Shown in pieces: positions 34,785 to 42,895 of a DNA stretch of 64,000 nucleotides (position 1 is the stretch's first letter; every line of letters starts with the position of its first letter). The notes under the pieces are model-generated. The model had not been told where the DNA came from. It did no database searches and saw only the letters and a list, made by a program, of their open reading frames with translations. This stretch comes from Dehalococcoidia bacterium (lineage in GTDB: Bacteria; Chloroflexota; Dehalococcoidia; Tepidiformales; Tepidiformaceae), in contig JADYYG010000013.1 of the NCBI GenBank assembly GCA_020853755.1, forward strand, positions 1-64,000, given 5' to 3'. The position numbers and the translations under genes are program-made.

Positions 34785-36049
34785 ACGTCGCTGTCGTCGG
34801 CATCGGGCGCATCGGCCTTCCGGTCGCGGCGACCATCGCCTCGAAGGGTCACCGCGTCTTCGGCTGCGATGTGAACGCCTCCCTGGTCGAACGCGTCAAC
34901 CGTGGCGAAAACCCGATCCCCGACGAAGCGGGCCTCGGCGCGATGCTGAAGGAAGTCGTCGCCAGCGGCCGCTTTAGCGCGACCACCGGTACGGCGGAGG
35001 CGGTCGCGCAGTGTGACGTCGTGCTCTTCGCGGTCCGCGTTGACGTCGATGACGCCGGGCGCGCGGACCTCCAGTACCTCTTCGCCGCTGCGGAAGAGGC
35101 CGGCAAGGGCCTCAAGCCGGGCGCCCTGTGCATCTTCGACACGACCCTCCCGGTGGGCACGACCCGCCGCGAACTCGCGCCGCGCCTCGAAGTTGGCGGC
35201 CGCAAGCTCGGACGTGACTTCCATGTCGCCTTCAGCCCCGAGCGCCTGCTGATGGGCCGCGTCATCGAAGACCTGACGAAGTACCCGAAGGTCGTCGGCG
35301 GCGTCGACTCCGGCGCGGGCGAACGCGCTGCCGCCTTCTACCGGGAAGTGTTCGGCGGCGACGTGCTCCAGTTGCAGTCGGCCGAAGCCGCCGAACTGAG
35401 CAAGCTGGCCGAAGGCGCCTACCGCGACCTCAACATCGCGCTCGCCAACGAACTCGCGATGGTCGCCGATATCCACGGCATCGACGTGACCGAGGTCATC
35501 CGCGCGGCGAACTCGCAGCCCTACTCGCACATCCACGTCCCCGGGACGGGCGTCGGCGGACACTGCATCCCGGTCTACCCGCGCTTCCTCATGCAGGGCG
35601 AGGGCCCGAGCGCGCTCTCAGCCCTCGGCCGCGATGTGAACGATGCCATGCCCGGCTACGTGGTCGACCGAGCCGCCGAACTCGTGGGCGGCCTCACTGG
35701 CAAGCGCGTGCTGATCCTCGGACTCACCTTCCGCCCGGACGTCGCCGTTACTTTCCACACGAACGCCGTCGACCTCCTGCGCGAGTTCGAACGGCGCGGC
35801 GCCGTCGTCCGCGGCCACGATGCGCTGCTGAGCACGGATGGCGTCCGCGAACTCGGCTTCGAACCGGCAGACACCCTCGAAGGCTTCGATATCGCGGTCG
35901 TTCACAGCAACCACCGCCAGTACGCGACCCTGGACTGGGCGAAGGTAGCGCCGCTGATCGTCGACGCCCGCAACGCCCTCGACCGCTCGGCCATCGAAGC
36001 AGCCGGCAGCCGCTACCTCGGAGTAGGCCGCCCGGCGACAAGCGCGTAG
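34781..36049 (+). CDS. Nucleotide sugar dehydrogenase (UDP-HexNAc 6-dehydrogenase type), WbpA-like
   Basis: 422 residues. N-terminal NAD domain VAVVGIGRIGLPVAATIASK, central AFSPERLLMGRVIEDL, and the catalytic Cys in GTGVGGHCIPVYPRFL. C-terminal UDP-binding domain includes LILGLTFRPDVAVTFHTNAV. It would oxidise a UDP-N-acetylhexosamine to the uronate with NAD. The GGHCIPVYP motif is the UDP-GlcNAc/ManNAc dehydrogenase version. Last gene of the three-gene sugar operon. Confidence 0.92.
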   Translation: MNVAVVGIGRIGLPVAATIASKGHRVFGCDVNASLVERVNRGENPIPDEAGLGAMLKEVVASGRFSATTGTAEAVAQCDVVLFAVRVDVDDAGRADLQYLFAAAEEAGKGLKPGALCIFDTTLPVGTTRRELAPRLEVGGRKLGRDFHVAFSPERLLMGRVIEDLTKYPKVVGGVDSGAGERAAAFYREVFGGDVLQLQSAEAAELSKLAEGAYRDLNIALANELAMVADIHGIDVTEVIRAANSQPYSHIHVPGTGVGGHCIPVYPRFLMQGEGPSALSALGRDVNDAMPGYVVDRAAELVGGLTGKRVLILGLTFRPDVAVTFHTNAVDLLREFERRGAVVRGHDALLSTDGVRELGFEPADTLEGFDIAVVHSNHRQYATLDWAKVAPLIVDARNALDRSAIEAAGSRYLGVGRPATSA

Positions 36050-36051
36050 CG

Positions 36052-36156
36052 CACACGTCACACCTCACACCTCACACCTCACACCTCACACCTCACACCT
36101 CACACCTCACACCTCACACCTCACACCTCACACCTCACACCTCACACCTCACACCT
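36052..36156. repeat. Heptanucleotide tandem repeat (CACACCT)x14
   Basis: 14 perfect copies of CACACCT fill 36059-36156, preceded by one variant CACACGT (36052-36058). The other strand is G-rich (AGGTGTG). It starts 3 nt after the stop of the nucleotide-sugar dehydrogenase gene. Seven bases per unit would shift frame if translated, but no gene reads through it. The rest of the gap (36157-36286) holds no recognisable gene. Confidence 0.95.
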
Positions 36157-36286
36157 CAGTTGACAAACCTCACGGCCGGGGACACGCTCGATGTGCCAGC
36201 CTTGAGCGAGGCGGTGAACGGTCTGATGACGGTTCAGCCGTGACGAACCGGTGGCCCTGTGCGGCGCCATCGTTGGAGGTGGGTTC

Positions 36287-36664
36287 ATGAGTGACGTACA
36301 ACTATCGACCCTCGCGGAGGCGTTGCAACGGTACCCGATGGGGTACGTGCTCACTTCTAACGGAGACCGTGCGCCGCACGCTTCACCCGTATCGATTGAG
36401 CTGGAAGCGGGTGTGCTGGTGGTCAGCGGGATTGGCCGCCATACGCGTGAGAACGCAGTGCGCCAGCCAGCAGTCGGGCTCGTCTGGCCGCCACAATCGG
36501 CAGAGGACTACTCGCTGTTCGTCGACGGCACGGCCGAAGTTACCGAGGGTGGCATGCGCATTACGCCCACCCGCGCGGTGCTGCACCGGCCCGTGCCGTC
36601 GCCTGTGCCGAAAGACGCCGGGACCTGCCAGTCCGACTGCATCGAGCTTGCTTTCGCACCCTGA
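36287..36664 (+). CDS. PPOX-like FMN-binding split-barrel protein, short
   Basis: 125 residues from ATG 36287 (SD TGGAGGTGGG). YPMGYVLTSNGDRAPHASPV, GRHTRENAVRQPAVGLVWPP and FVDGTAEVTEGGMRITPTRA follow the pyridoxamine 5'-phosphate oxidase-related fold. The C-terminal RxPR-type end is missing, so it is not a true PNPOx; the cofactor could be FMN, F420 or haem. Monocistronic-looking. Confidence 0.78.
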   Translation: MSDVQLSTLAEALQRYPMGYVLTSNGDRAPHASPVSIELEAGVLVVSGIGRHTRENAVRQPAVGLVWPPQSAEDYSLFVDGTAEVTEGGMRITPTRAVLHRPVPSPVPKDAGTCQSDCIELAFAP

Positions 36665-36752
36665 GGTGCGTGGTTTCGCCCGGGAGCGGAGGGCATTCGC
36701 CTGCAACGCATCACCCGGCGCCGCCGCGCGCCGAAACAAGGAGTAACCACCT

Positions 36753-36983
36753 ATGGCTGACACCTGGCTCACGTCGCTGATTACGGCGACCCCGCAGGAA
36801 GGCTTCGAGCTTGCCATCACCCTGAGCCGCCGCGGAGTGAAGTACACCCAGCCCGATACCGACGTGCTCCACAAGCTCCGCCCGGACTACGCCAACAACG
36901 CCGAAGCGCTCACGGCGGCCTCGCAGGTGGTTGCCATCAACTTCCAGACGGTCGCCGCAGCCAACAACTACTGGCGGAAGTAG
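36753..36983 (+). CDS. Small protein of unknown function, 76 residues
   Basis: A soluble, mostly helical 76-residue protein (TWLTSLITATPQEGFELAIT, SQVVAINFQTVAAANNYWRK). A strong SD AAGGAGT lies 10 nt before the ATG, and codon usage matches its neighbours, so it looks real. I recognise no family. It sits in an 88-nt gap after the PPOX-like gene and is convergent with the ABC permease. Confidence 0.65.
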   Translation: MADTWLTSLITATPQEGFELAITLSRRGVKYTQPDTDVLHKLRPDYANNAEALTAASQVVAINFQTVAAANNYWRK

Positions 36984-37001
36984 GTTCGCAGCGGGCCAGT
37001 C

Positions 37002-37907
37002 TCAGGCTCGCCGCCGCGCGAACGGGTTAATCGCCTCGTTGATCGCGTCCGCCAGCAGGTTGAGCGAGAGCAGCAGCGCGGCCAGCGCAGCGCCCGGGAA
37101 CACCGCGTACCACCAGGCCACCTGCAGATTGCTCTTCGAACTGTTCACCAGCCCGCCAAGCGACGGGTCGGGCGGCTTTTCCCCGAGTCCGAGGAAGCTC
37201 AACGATGCCGACAGGACGACCGCCGCGGCCATGAACAGCGCGACTTGCGTGAGCAGCGGGGCAATCGCGTTGCGGGTAATGTGCCCGAACACCACCCGCA
37301 TCGCGCCCGCGCCGAGCGCTTCGGCAGCGAGCACGTAGTCGCGGTTTCGTTCGCTCAGCATCTGGGCCCGCGCCAGCCGCGCAAACGACGGGATCGAGAA
37401 GAAGGCGATGGCGATGCCGACATTTCGCACGCCGGGACCGAGGATGGTCACGATGGCGAGCGCGGCGAGCAGGCCGGGGAAGGCCAGTAACGCATCGACC
37501 AGCCGCATCATCACCGTGTCGACCCATCCGCCGAAGTAACCTGAGAGGAACCCTGCGATGATCCCGAACGTCGCTCCCACGCCCACCGCGACGAGGCTGA
37601 TGAGCAGCGAAATGCGCAGCCCGTAGATGGTCCGCGAGTAGAGGTCGCGCCGCAGTTCGTCCGTGCCGAAGGGGTGTTCGAAGCTCGGCGAAAGGAACCG
37701 GGCCGAGGCGTCCTGGATATTCGGGTCGTGCCAGGTGATGAACGGCGCGAACACCGCCGCGAACACGAGCAGCAGCAGGATCACGAGTCCGATCAGCCCC
37801 TGCGGGTTGCGGACCAGGCGGTCCAGGCTCCCCCACAACATGGACTCGCGAACGAGCCGCTCCCGGCGGCTGCGATACTCCAGCGGTTGGTAGGAAACCC
37901 TGCTCAT
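37002..37907 (-). CDS. Peptide/nickel-type ABC transporter permease, DppC-like
   Basis: 301 residues. The N-terminal OppC/DppC segment (LDRLVRNPQGLIGLVILLLL) is followed by five to six membrane spans. The coupling EAA motif reads EALGAGAMRVVFGHITRNAI. It works with the upstream DppB-like permease and substrate-binding protein. No ATPase genes (DppD/F) adjoin, so they would have to be encoded elsewhere. Confidence 0.94.
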   Translation of the reverse strand: MSRVSYQPLEYRSRRERLVRESMLWGSLDRLVRNPQGLIGLVILLLLVFAAVFAPFITWHDPNIQDASARFLSPSFEHPFGTDELRRDLYSRTIYGLRISLLISLVAVGVGATFGIIAGFLSGYFGGWVDTVMMRLVDALLAFPGLLAALAIVTILGPGVRNVGIAIAFFSIPSFARLARAQMLSERNRDYVLAAEALGAGAMRVVFGHITRNAIAPLLTQVALFMAAAVVLSASLSFLGLGEKPPDPSLGGLVNSSKSNLQVAWWYAVFPGAALAALLLSLNLLADAINEAINPFARRRA

Positions 37908-38848
37908 CGCCGTCGCACCCGCGGATCCAGCATCCCGTAGGCGATGTCCGCTACCAGGTTCACACCGACGAAGATGAGGACGAGGATGAGGAGCGTGCTC
38001 TGCACGATCAGGTAGTCCCGGTTGAGGATGGCATCGACCACGAGCCGCCCCAGCCCGGGGCGGGTGAAGACGCGTTCGATGACCACGGTCCCGGCGAGGA
38101 CGTGGCCCACCTGCAGCGCCATGATCGTGACCACCGGGATGAGTGAGTTGCGCAGCGCGTGGCGAATGACCACAACGTGCCCGGCAAGGCCCTTCGCGCG
38201 TGCCGTGCGGATGTAGTCCTGACCCATCGCAGCCTGTACCGTCGTGCGCGTGTAGCGCGCCAGCACCGCGCCGAGCCCGGTTCCGAGGGCGAACGCCGGC
38301 AGCACCAGGTAACGAATCGACCCCACCGGGTCATCGAAGAACGAGATGCGCCCGCTGACCGGGAACCAGCCCAGCTTCACCGAGAACAACCACAGCAACA
38401 GCACGCCGAGCATGAAGTTCGGCACCCCCAGCGTCCCGACGGTGTACGACGACAGCAGCCAGTCCCACCCGGACCGGGGCTTCACCCCCGCGATGACGCC
38501 GAGCGGCAGGCCGATAAGGATGGCGATGACGTACGAGGCGACGGCCAGTTCCAGCGTTGGCGGCAGCGACAGGCTAAGGAGCCGGCGGACCGGCACCCCG
38601 GTTCGAACGGAGACGCCAAGGTCACCCTGCGCGAGGTCGCCGATCCAGCGGCCGTACTGTACGGGCAGCGGGTCGTTCAGGCCCAGCTGTTCGCGGATGG
38701 CCGCAACCTGCGCTGGCGAAGCGTCCTCGCCGGCGATGTTGTCCGCCGGGTCGCCCGGCACCAGCCGCAGGACGAGGAAGACCGCGATGCTCGCGAGGAA
38801 GAGCACCGGGATCGCCTGGACCAGCCGGCCAACGAGGTAGCCGATCAT
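37904..38848 (-). CDS. Peptide/nickel-type ABC transporter permease, DppB-like
   Basis: 314 residues. Typical BPD_transp_1 permease: IAVFLVLRLVPGDPADNIAG, EQLGLNDPLPVQYGRWIGDL, EAA loop ARAKGLAGHVVVIRHALRNS. It overlaps the DppC-like gene by 4 nt (ATGA). The start has no SD; TAGAGT lies 6 nt upstream, a leaderless arrangement, so this gene may have its own promoter. Confidence 0.94.
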   Translation of the reverse strand: MIGYLVGRLVQAIPVLFLASIAVFLVLRLVPGDPADNIAGEDASPAQVAAIREQLGLNDPLPVQYGRWIGDLAQGDLGVSVRTGVPVRRLLSLSLPPTLELAVASYVIAILIGLPLGVIAGVKPRSGWDWLLSSYTVGTLGVPNFMLGVLLLWLFSVKLGWFPVSGRISFFDDPVGSIRYLVLPAFALGTGLGAVLARYTRTTVQAAMGQDYIRTARAKGLAGHVVVIRHALRNSLIPVVTIMALQVGHVLAGTVVIERVFTRPGLGRLVVDAILNRDYLIVQSTLLILVLIFVGVNLVADIAYGMLDPRVRRR

Positions 38849-38854
38849 CCGGCC

Positions 38855-38860
38855 ACTCTA
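38855..38860 (-). promoter_or_regulatory. Candidate -10 element upstream of the DppB-like gene
   Basis: TAGAGT on the minus strand, then GGCCGG and ATG 38848. The gap to the upstream binding-protein gene is 47 nt. Confidence 0.4.
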
Positions 38861-38895
38861 CGCGCAGGGGGCAAGCACGGCCGTCGCACTCCTGC

Positions 38896-40545
38896 TCAGG
38901 CCAGCCAGACGCTCGAGAAGACGGGCGCGTTGGCCGGCGAGGTCAGGTACTGCCCGTACCCGCGCACCTTCTTCGAAAGCAGTTGCGGCGTCTCGTTCGG
39001 CGCCAGCGGGATGAGGAATGGGTCGTTCTGCCAGAGGTCGTTGAACCGCTTGTACTGTTCCTTTGCGGCCGCACTCAGCGGGTCGAGGGTCTCCAGCTTG
39101 GCCCGGAGATCCTGGTAGTCGGCCGACTCGTAGTAGCTCGCGTTCGGGATCTGGTACGGGATGGTCTGCTGGAAGTTCGTCAGTGGCGTCATGTTCGCGA
39201 AGGAATGCGTGGTCGCCCAGAAGCCCTTGAATCCCCGGTCGCGAAGGATCTTGAGGAAGGCTGTCGGCTCGGACGGGACGAGCTTCACCTCGATCCCGAC
39301 GTCCTTCAGATTCTGCTGGATGAGCGAGGCCAGGTTCACGTACGACTGCGTGGTCCGGTGGTCGAACGGGATCGGTGCGGACTGCTTGAAACCCGCTTCG
39401 GCGAGCAACTTCTTCGCCGCTGTTGGGTCGTAGTGCGCGCCCTCGAGCGCCGGGTCGAAGGCGGGTGAGCTGGACGGCCACGGCTGCGCGGTGACCTTGC
39501 CGAAGCCCTCTTGCAACTCGTTCACGATGCGCTCGCGGTCCATCGCCAGGAAGACCGCCTTGCGCACGCGCGGGTCCTTCAGGTCCGGGTTCGTGACGTT
39601 CACACCCATGTACGTCAGGCCTGTCTTCGGGGTCACCGAGACGAGGTCCTTGTACTTCTTCGCCAGCGACGCCAGCGGGCCGGGCACATGGTCCAACTCA
39701 CCCGCTTCGTAGGCGAGGCCCATCGCGTCCTGGTCGCCGAAGAACTTCACTGTCACGCCATCCAGGTACGGTCCGCCCCACTTCGCCGTTCCGTGCCAGT
39801 TCGGGTTCTTCTCGAACGTCAGGATCTGGCCCGGCGTCCAGTTCTTGAAGATGAATGGCCCTGTCCCCGGGACGGCCTTGCCCGCCTTGATCTGGTCGTA
39901 CGAGGCAGCGTGGATGATGTAGAGCTGGGTGAAGTAGTCGGCCATGTTCGGGCGCGGCTTATCGAAGGTGAACTGCGCCTCGGTCTTGCTCAAGATCTTG
40001 ATATCGGTGATGGCCTTCGCGAACGCCGTGGTCTGGAACGTGCCGGTCACGCCGAAGGCCTTCGGGTCCTGGACCAGCTTCACGCCGAACGCCATGTCAT
40101 CCGCCGTCACCGGTGCGCCGTTGTGGAATGTCAGCCCCGGCTTGAGGGCGATAGTCACCGCTGACCGGTCGGCGTTGAACTCGAACTTCTCCGCGAGCAC
40201 CAGTTCCGGATCGAGGCTGTCGTTGTACCGGATCGGGGTTTCGATCGGCAGCCAGTGGAGATAGGGGTTCTCCGCCAGTGTGACGAAGGGGTAGCCGGTG
40301 GCCATATTCAGGTCCGCGGTCTGTGCGCCCCGGAGGGTGCCGCCGGACTTGGGCGCCTCGGTTGGCGACGCGCTTGCTCCGGGAGTCGTCTGGCCGCCGC
40401 CGTTCGGCTTGTTGTTGTCGTCGTCATCGCCGCAGCCAATGAGCCCGGCGGCGGCTGCACCGATGCCCGCGACTGAAGCGCCGCGCAAGAAGGTGCGCCG
40501 GCTCGATGTTCCGCTCTGCCAGGGGGTGTTTCGTCCAGGTTCCAT
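38896..40545 (-). CDS. ABC transporter substrate-binding lipoprotein, family 5
   Basis: 549 residues from ATG 40545 (SD GGAGG 8 nt upstream). The N-terminus has a twin-arginine motif SSRRTFLRGASVAG followed by a lipobox ending LIGCG, so it is likely Tat-exported and lipidated. The SBP_bac_5 domain has VTADDMAFGVKLVQDPKAFG and DPRVRKAVFLAMDRERIVNE. It would bind an oligopeptide or similar solute. It precedes the two permeases. Confidence 0.93.
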   Translation of the reverse strand: MEPGRNTPWQSGTSSRRTFLRGASVAGIGAAAAGLIGCGDDDDNNKPNGGGQTTPGASASPTEAPKSGGTLRGAQTADLNMATGYPFVTLAENPYLHWLPIETPIRYNDSLDPELVLAEKFEFNADRSAVTIALKPGLTFHNGAPVTADDMAFGVKLVQDPKAFGVTGTFQTTAFAKAITDIKILSKTEAQFTFDKPRPNMADYFTQLYIIHAASYDQIKAGKAVPGTGPFIFKNWTPGQILTFEKNPNWHGTAKWGGPYLDGVTVKFFGDQDAMGLAYEAGELDHVPGPLASLAKKYKDLVSVTPKTGLTYMGVNVTNPDLKDPRVRKAVFLAMDRERIVNELQEGFGKVTAQPWPSSSPAFDPALEGAHYDPTAAKKLLAEAGFKQSAPIPFDHRTTQSYVNLASLIQQNLKDVGIEVKLVPSEPTAFLKILRDRGFKGFWATTHSFANMTPLTNFQQTIPYQIPNASYYESADYQDLRAKLETLDPLSAAAKEQYKRFNDLWQNDPFLIPLAPNETPQLLSKKVRGYGQYLTSPANAPVFSSVWLA

Positions 40546-40581
40546 TGCGTGTTCCTCCAGGTGGCCCATGGCCGGGTTCGT

Positions 40582-41775
40582 TCAGTCGTTCGGTGGCAGC
40601 GGGCCAATCGCGCCGCTGCCGGATAGTGCTGCGATCTCGCTCGCGCTCAGCCCTGCTTCTTCGAGGACCTCGCGTGTGTGTTCACCCGGCCGCGGGCCCG
40701 GCCGCCGTACCTTCCCGGGAGTCTTCGAAAGCCGGGGAAGCGCATCCACCATCGCGATCTCCCGGTCGGCCCAGGGGATGGTGATGATGCTCCCACGGCC
40801 CCGGATCATCGGGTGTTCGAGGATCTGCCGCGTGTTGAGGATGGGCGCGCACGGCACACCAGCAGCGACCAGCGCCTCTTCAACTTCGGCCACCGTGCGC
40901 TCGCTGACCCACGCGCTGATGAGCGGGTAGATTTCGGGGCCGTGCTTCACTCGCTCCGGCATCCGGTATTCCGGCGCGTCGGCGAGGTCGGGCCTGCCGA
41001 TGACGTTGGCGAGCCGCGCCCACTGGCGGTCGTTGTTCGCGTTGATGGCGACGGCCACGCCGTCTTTTGTCTGGAAGTTCGCTGCTGGCACCACGCCGGG
41101 GTTCGAGTTCCCGGAACGTTCACGGACAAGTCCGCTCAGGCTGAACTCGGTGATGGCCGCCTCGCATGAGCGCAGCATCGGTTCGAACAGCGCGAGGTCG
41201 GAGACCTGGCCCGTGCCGCCGCGCACATCCCGCCAGTAGGCCGCGAGGAGGATGCTGAACGCCCCCCAGATGCCGGCCATGTAGTCTGCCGTCGCGAAGC
41301 CGCTGCGCACCGGTTCGCCGTCCGGGAAGCCGGTGACGTAGGTGGCGCCGGAGATGGCCTGAGCCTGCCGGTCGTAGCCTCCGAAACCGCTCCACGGCCC
41401 TGTCTGCCCGAAGGCGCTGAGGCGATGGATGATGAGGCGCGGGTTCGCTTCGAGCAGCCGCTCCGGCGAGAGGTTCCATTTCTCGAATGTGCCCGGCCGG
41501 AAGTTCTCGATGAGCGCGTCGGCGGTGGATGCGAGCCTGACCAGCAGGTCCTGGCCCTCCGGAACGCGGAGATCGATCGTCACCGAGCGCTTGTTGCGCT
41601 CTTCCTGGAGGCGAAGCCCGCGCAACGGCATCTGCCGGTTGTTCGGAAGCTCCACTTTGACCACGTCCGCGCCGAAATCCCCGAGGTGCGTGGCGGCAAG
41701 CGGCCCTGCCAGCACCGTCGAGCAATCGATGATCCGGAACCCATCAAGTGGCAACGGTCCCACGGCGCCCTCCAT
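40582..41775 (-). CDS. CaiB/BaiF family CoA-transferase
   Basis: 397 residues. DCSTVLAGPLAATHLGDFGA and DVVKVELPNNRQMP are class III CoA-transferase signatures; the catalytic Asp is in TGQVSDLALFEPM. It transfers CoA between carboxylates; substrate unknown. Start ATG 41775 is chosen for the family N-terminus and a TATGCT element 7 nt upstream; ATG 41787 is an alternative. It diverges from the LysR gene. Confidence 0.92.
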   Translation of the reverse strand: MEGAVGPLPLDGFRIIDCSTVLAGPLAATHLGDFGADVVKVELPNNRQMPLRGLRLQEERNKRSVTIDLRVPEGQDLLVRLASTADALIENFRPGTFEKWNLSPERLLEANPRLIIHRLSAFGQTGPWSGFGGYDRQAQAISGATYVTGFPDGEPVRSGFATADYMAGIWGAFSILLAAYWRDVRGGTGQVSDLALFEPMLRSCEAAITEFSLSGLVRERSGNSNPGVVPAANFQTKDGVAVAINANNDRQWARLANVIGRPDLADAPEYRMPERVKHGPEIYPLISAWVSERTVAEVEEALVAAGVPCAPILNTRQILEHPMIRGRGSIITIPWADREIAMVDALPRLSKTPGKVRRPGPRPGEHTREVLEEAGLSASEIAALSGSGAIGPLPPND

Positions 41776-41782
41776 GGGCGGA

Positions 41783-41788
41783 AGCATA
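41783..41788 (-). promoter_or_regulatory. Candidate -10 element of a leaderless CoA-transferase mRNA
   Basis: TATGCT on the minus strand, 7 nt before ATG 41775, no SD. A weak TTGCAT lies 18 nt upstream (41812-41807). Confidence 0.4.
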
Positions 41789-41907
41789 ATCCGGGCGCGG
41801 CAATGCATGCAATCTGATGATATTGATGATTACCTACAGGATTACTTATTATTTGCTGGTTTTGGAGGCTGTGTGCGGAGAATGCAGCGACGCCCGCGCT
41901 GAGTGAC

Positions 41908-41937
41908 TTTACAGGGTTCATTACGTGGCGCGATTAT
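41908..41937 (+). promoter_or_regulatory. Candidate promoter of the LysR gene
   Basis: TTTACA (41908-41913), 18 nt, GATTAT (41932-41937), then 7 nt to ATG 41945. The 136-nt divergent gap also has an AT-rich stretch (41810-41870) with GATTAC at 41828 and 41840, a 12-bp direct repeat that could bind the LysR protein. Confidence 0.4.
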
Positions 41938-41944
41938 CTGCGTG

Positions 41945-42892
41945 ATGGAGCTTAACTCGCGCAGCCTCGCCTGTTTCCTCGCCGTCGCCGAGCACCAGAG
42001 CTACACCCGTGCCGCCGCCGAACTCGGGCTCTCACAGCCGGGCGTCCACCAGCACATCAAGAAGCTCGAAGCCGAACTGAAGACCCGTCTCGTCGAACAA
42101 CACGGCAAGCGCGTCGTCCTCACCGAGCATGGCCGCGTCGTTTACCAGTACGCCCGCCGCGCCGATGACGAGGAGAAGGACCTGATGCGCTACCTGAGCG
42201 ACGACATCTCGCTCGGGCAGGGCCAACTCCGCATCGCCGCCGGTACGACGTCGGCCGAGTTCATCCTTCCCCTGGTCGCGGTCGCGTTCCAGCAGCAGCA
42301 CCCGCGTATCGAAATCCGCATCCGCGCGACCGGGACCAACGGCGAAGTCGATGCGGGCGTTCTCGACCGGATGTACGACCTCGGCGTGCATAGCGACCTT
42401 GCCGCGCGCCCGGGCCTCGATAAGGTGCCGTTCCTCGCCGACACCCTCGTCGGCATCGCTCCGGCCGGCCACGGGCTCGCGAAGCTCAACCGCCCGGCGA
42501 CGCCCGAGGAAGTCGCCCGCGAGCCGTTTATCCACTTCGGATTCGCTGACGAAGGCCGGTTGCCCCCGATCGAGCAGCTCATGACCGGCTGGTTCACCGC
42601 TGGCGGAGTCCAGCCGCGGTCGCGCCTCCATATCGCGGCCCTCACCGGTATCAAGCGCGCCGTCGCCGAGGGCGCGGGTGTCGGCATCATTTCGAGCTAC
42701 GCCATCGACGGCGATGACCCGCGCCTTGCTACGTTCCGCCTCGCCTCGCCGCCGCGCCGTGAGTTCGTTATCGTCTCGCGAGACCGGGGTTGGGAGTCGA
42801 ACGTGGTCCGTTCTTTTCGCGAGTTCACCATGTCACTCTGCTGGGCGCCGGAGGGGATGCGACAGCTGGAACGCCCCGGGAAGGCGCGCTAA
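41945..42892 (+). CDS. LysR family transcriptional regulator
   Basis: 315 residues from ATG 41945. Winged HTH: ELNSRSLACFLAVAEHQSYT, RAAAELGLSQPGVHQHIKKL. The effector domain follows (LRIAAGTTSAEFILPLVAVA). LysR genes usually control the divergent gene, here a CoA-transferase, using the shared intergenic region. Its stop is 3 nt before a second CoA-transferase gene, so it may be co-transcribed with that too. Confidence 0.93.
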   Translation: MELNSRSLACFLAVAEHQSYTRAAAELGLSQPGVHQHIKKLEAELKTRLVEQHGKRVVLTEHGRVVYQYARRADDEEKDLMRYLSDDISLGQGQLRIAAGTTSAEFILPLVAVAFQQQHPRIEIRIRATGTNGEVDAGVLDRMYDLGVHSDLAARPGLDKVPFLADTLVGIAPAGHGLAKLNRPATPEEVAREPFIHFGFADEGRLPPIEQLMTGWFTAGGVQPRSRLHIAALTGIKRAVAEGAGVGIISSYAIDGDDPRLATFRLASPPRREFVIVSRDRGWESNVVRSFREFTMSLCWAPEGMRQLERPGKAR

Positions 42893-42895
42893 CCC

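Noticed and set aside
36052-36156. CRISPR-like array
   Set aside because: Repeat unit is only 7 bp and there are no spacers; it is a simple tandem repeat.
36157-36190. TTGACA promoter right after the heptamer repeat
   Set aside because: A perfect -35 exists at about 36160, but no -10 at 16-18 nt; the following sequence is GC-rich.
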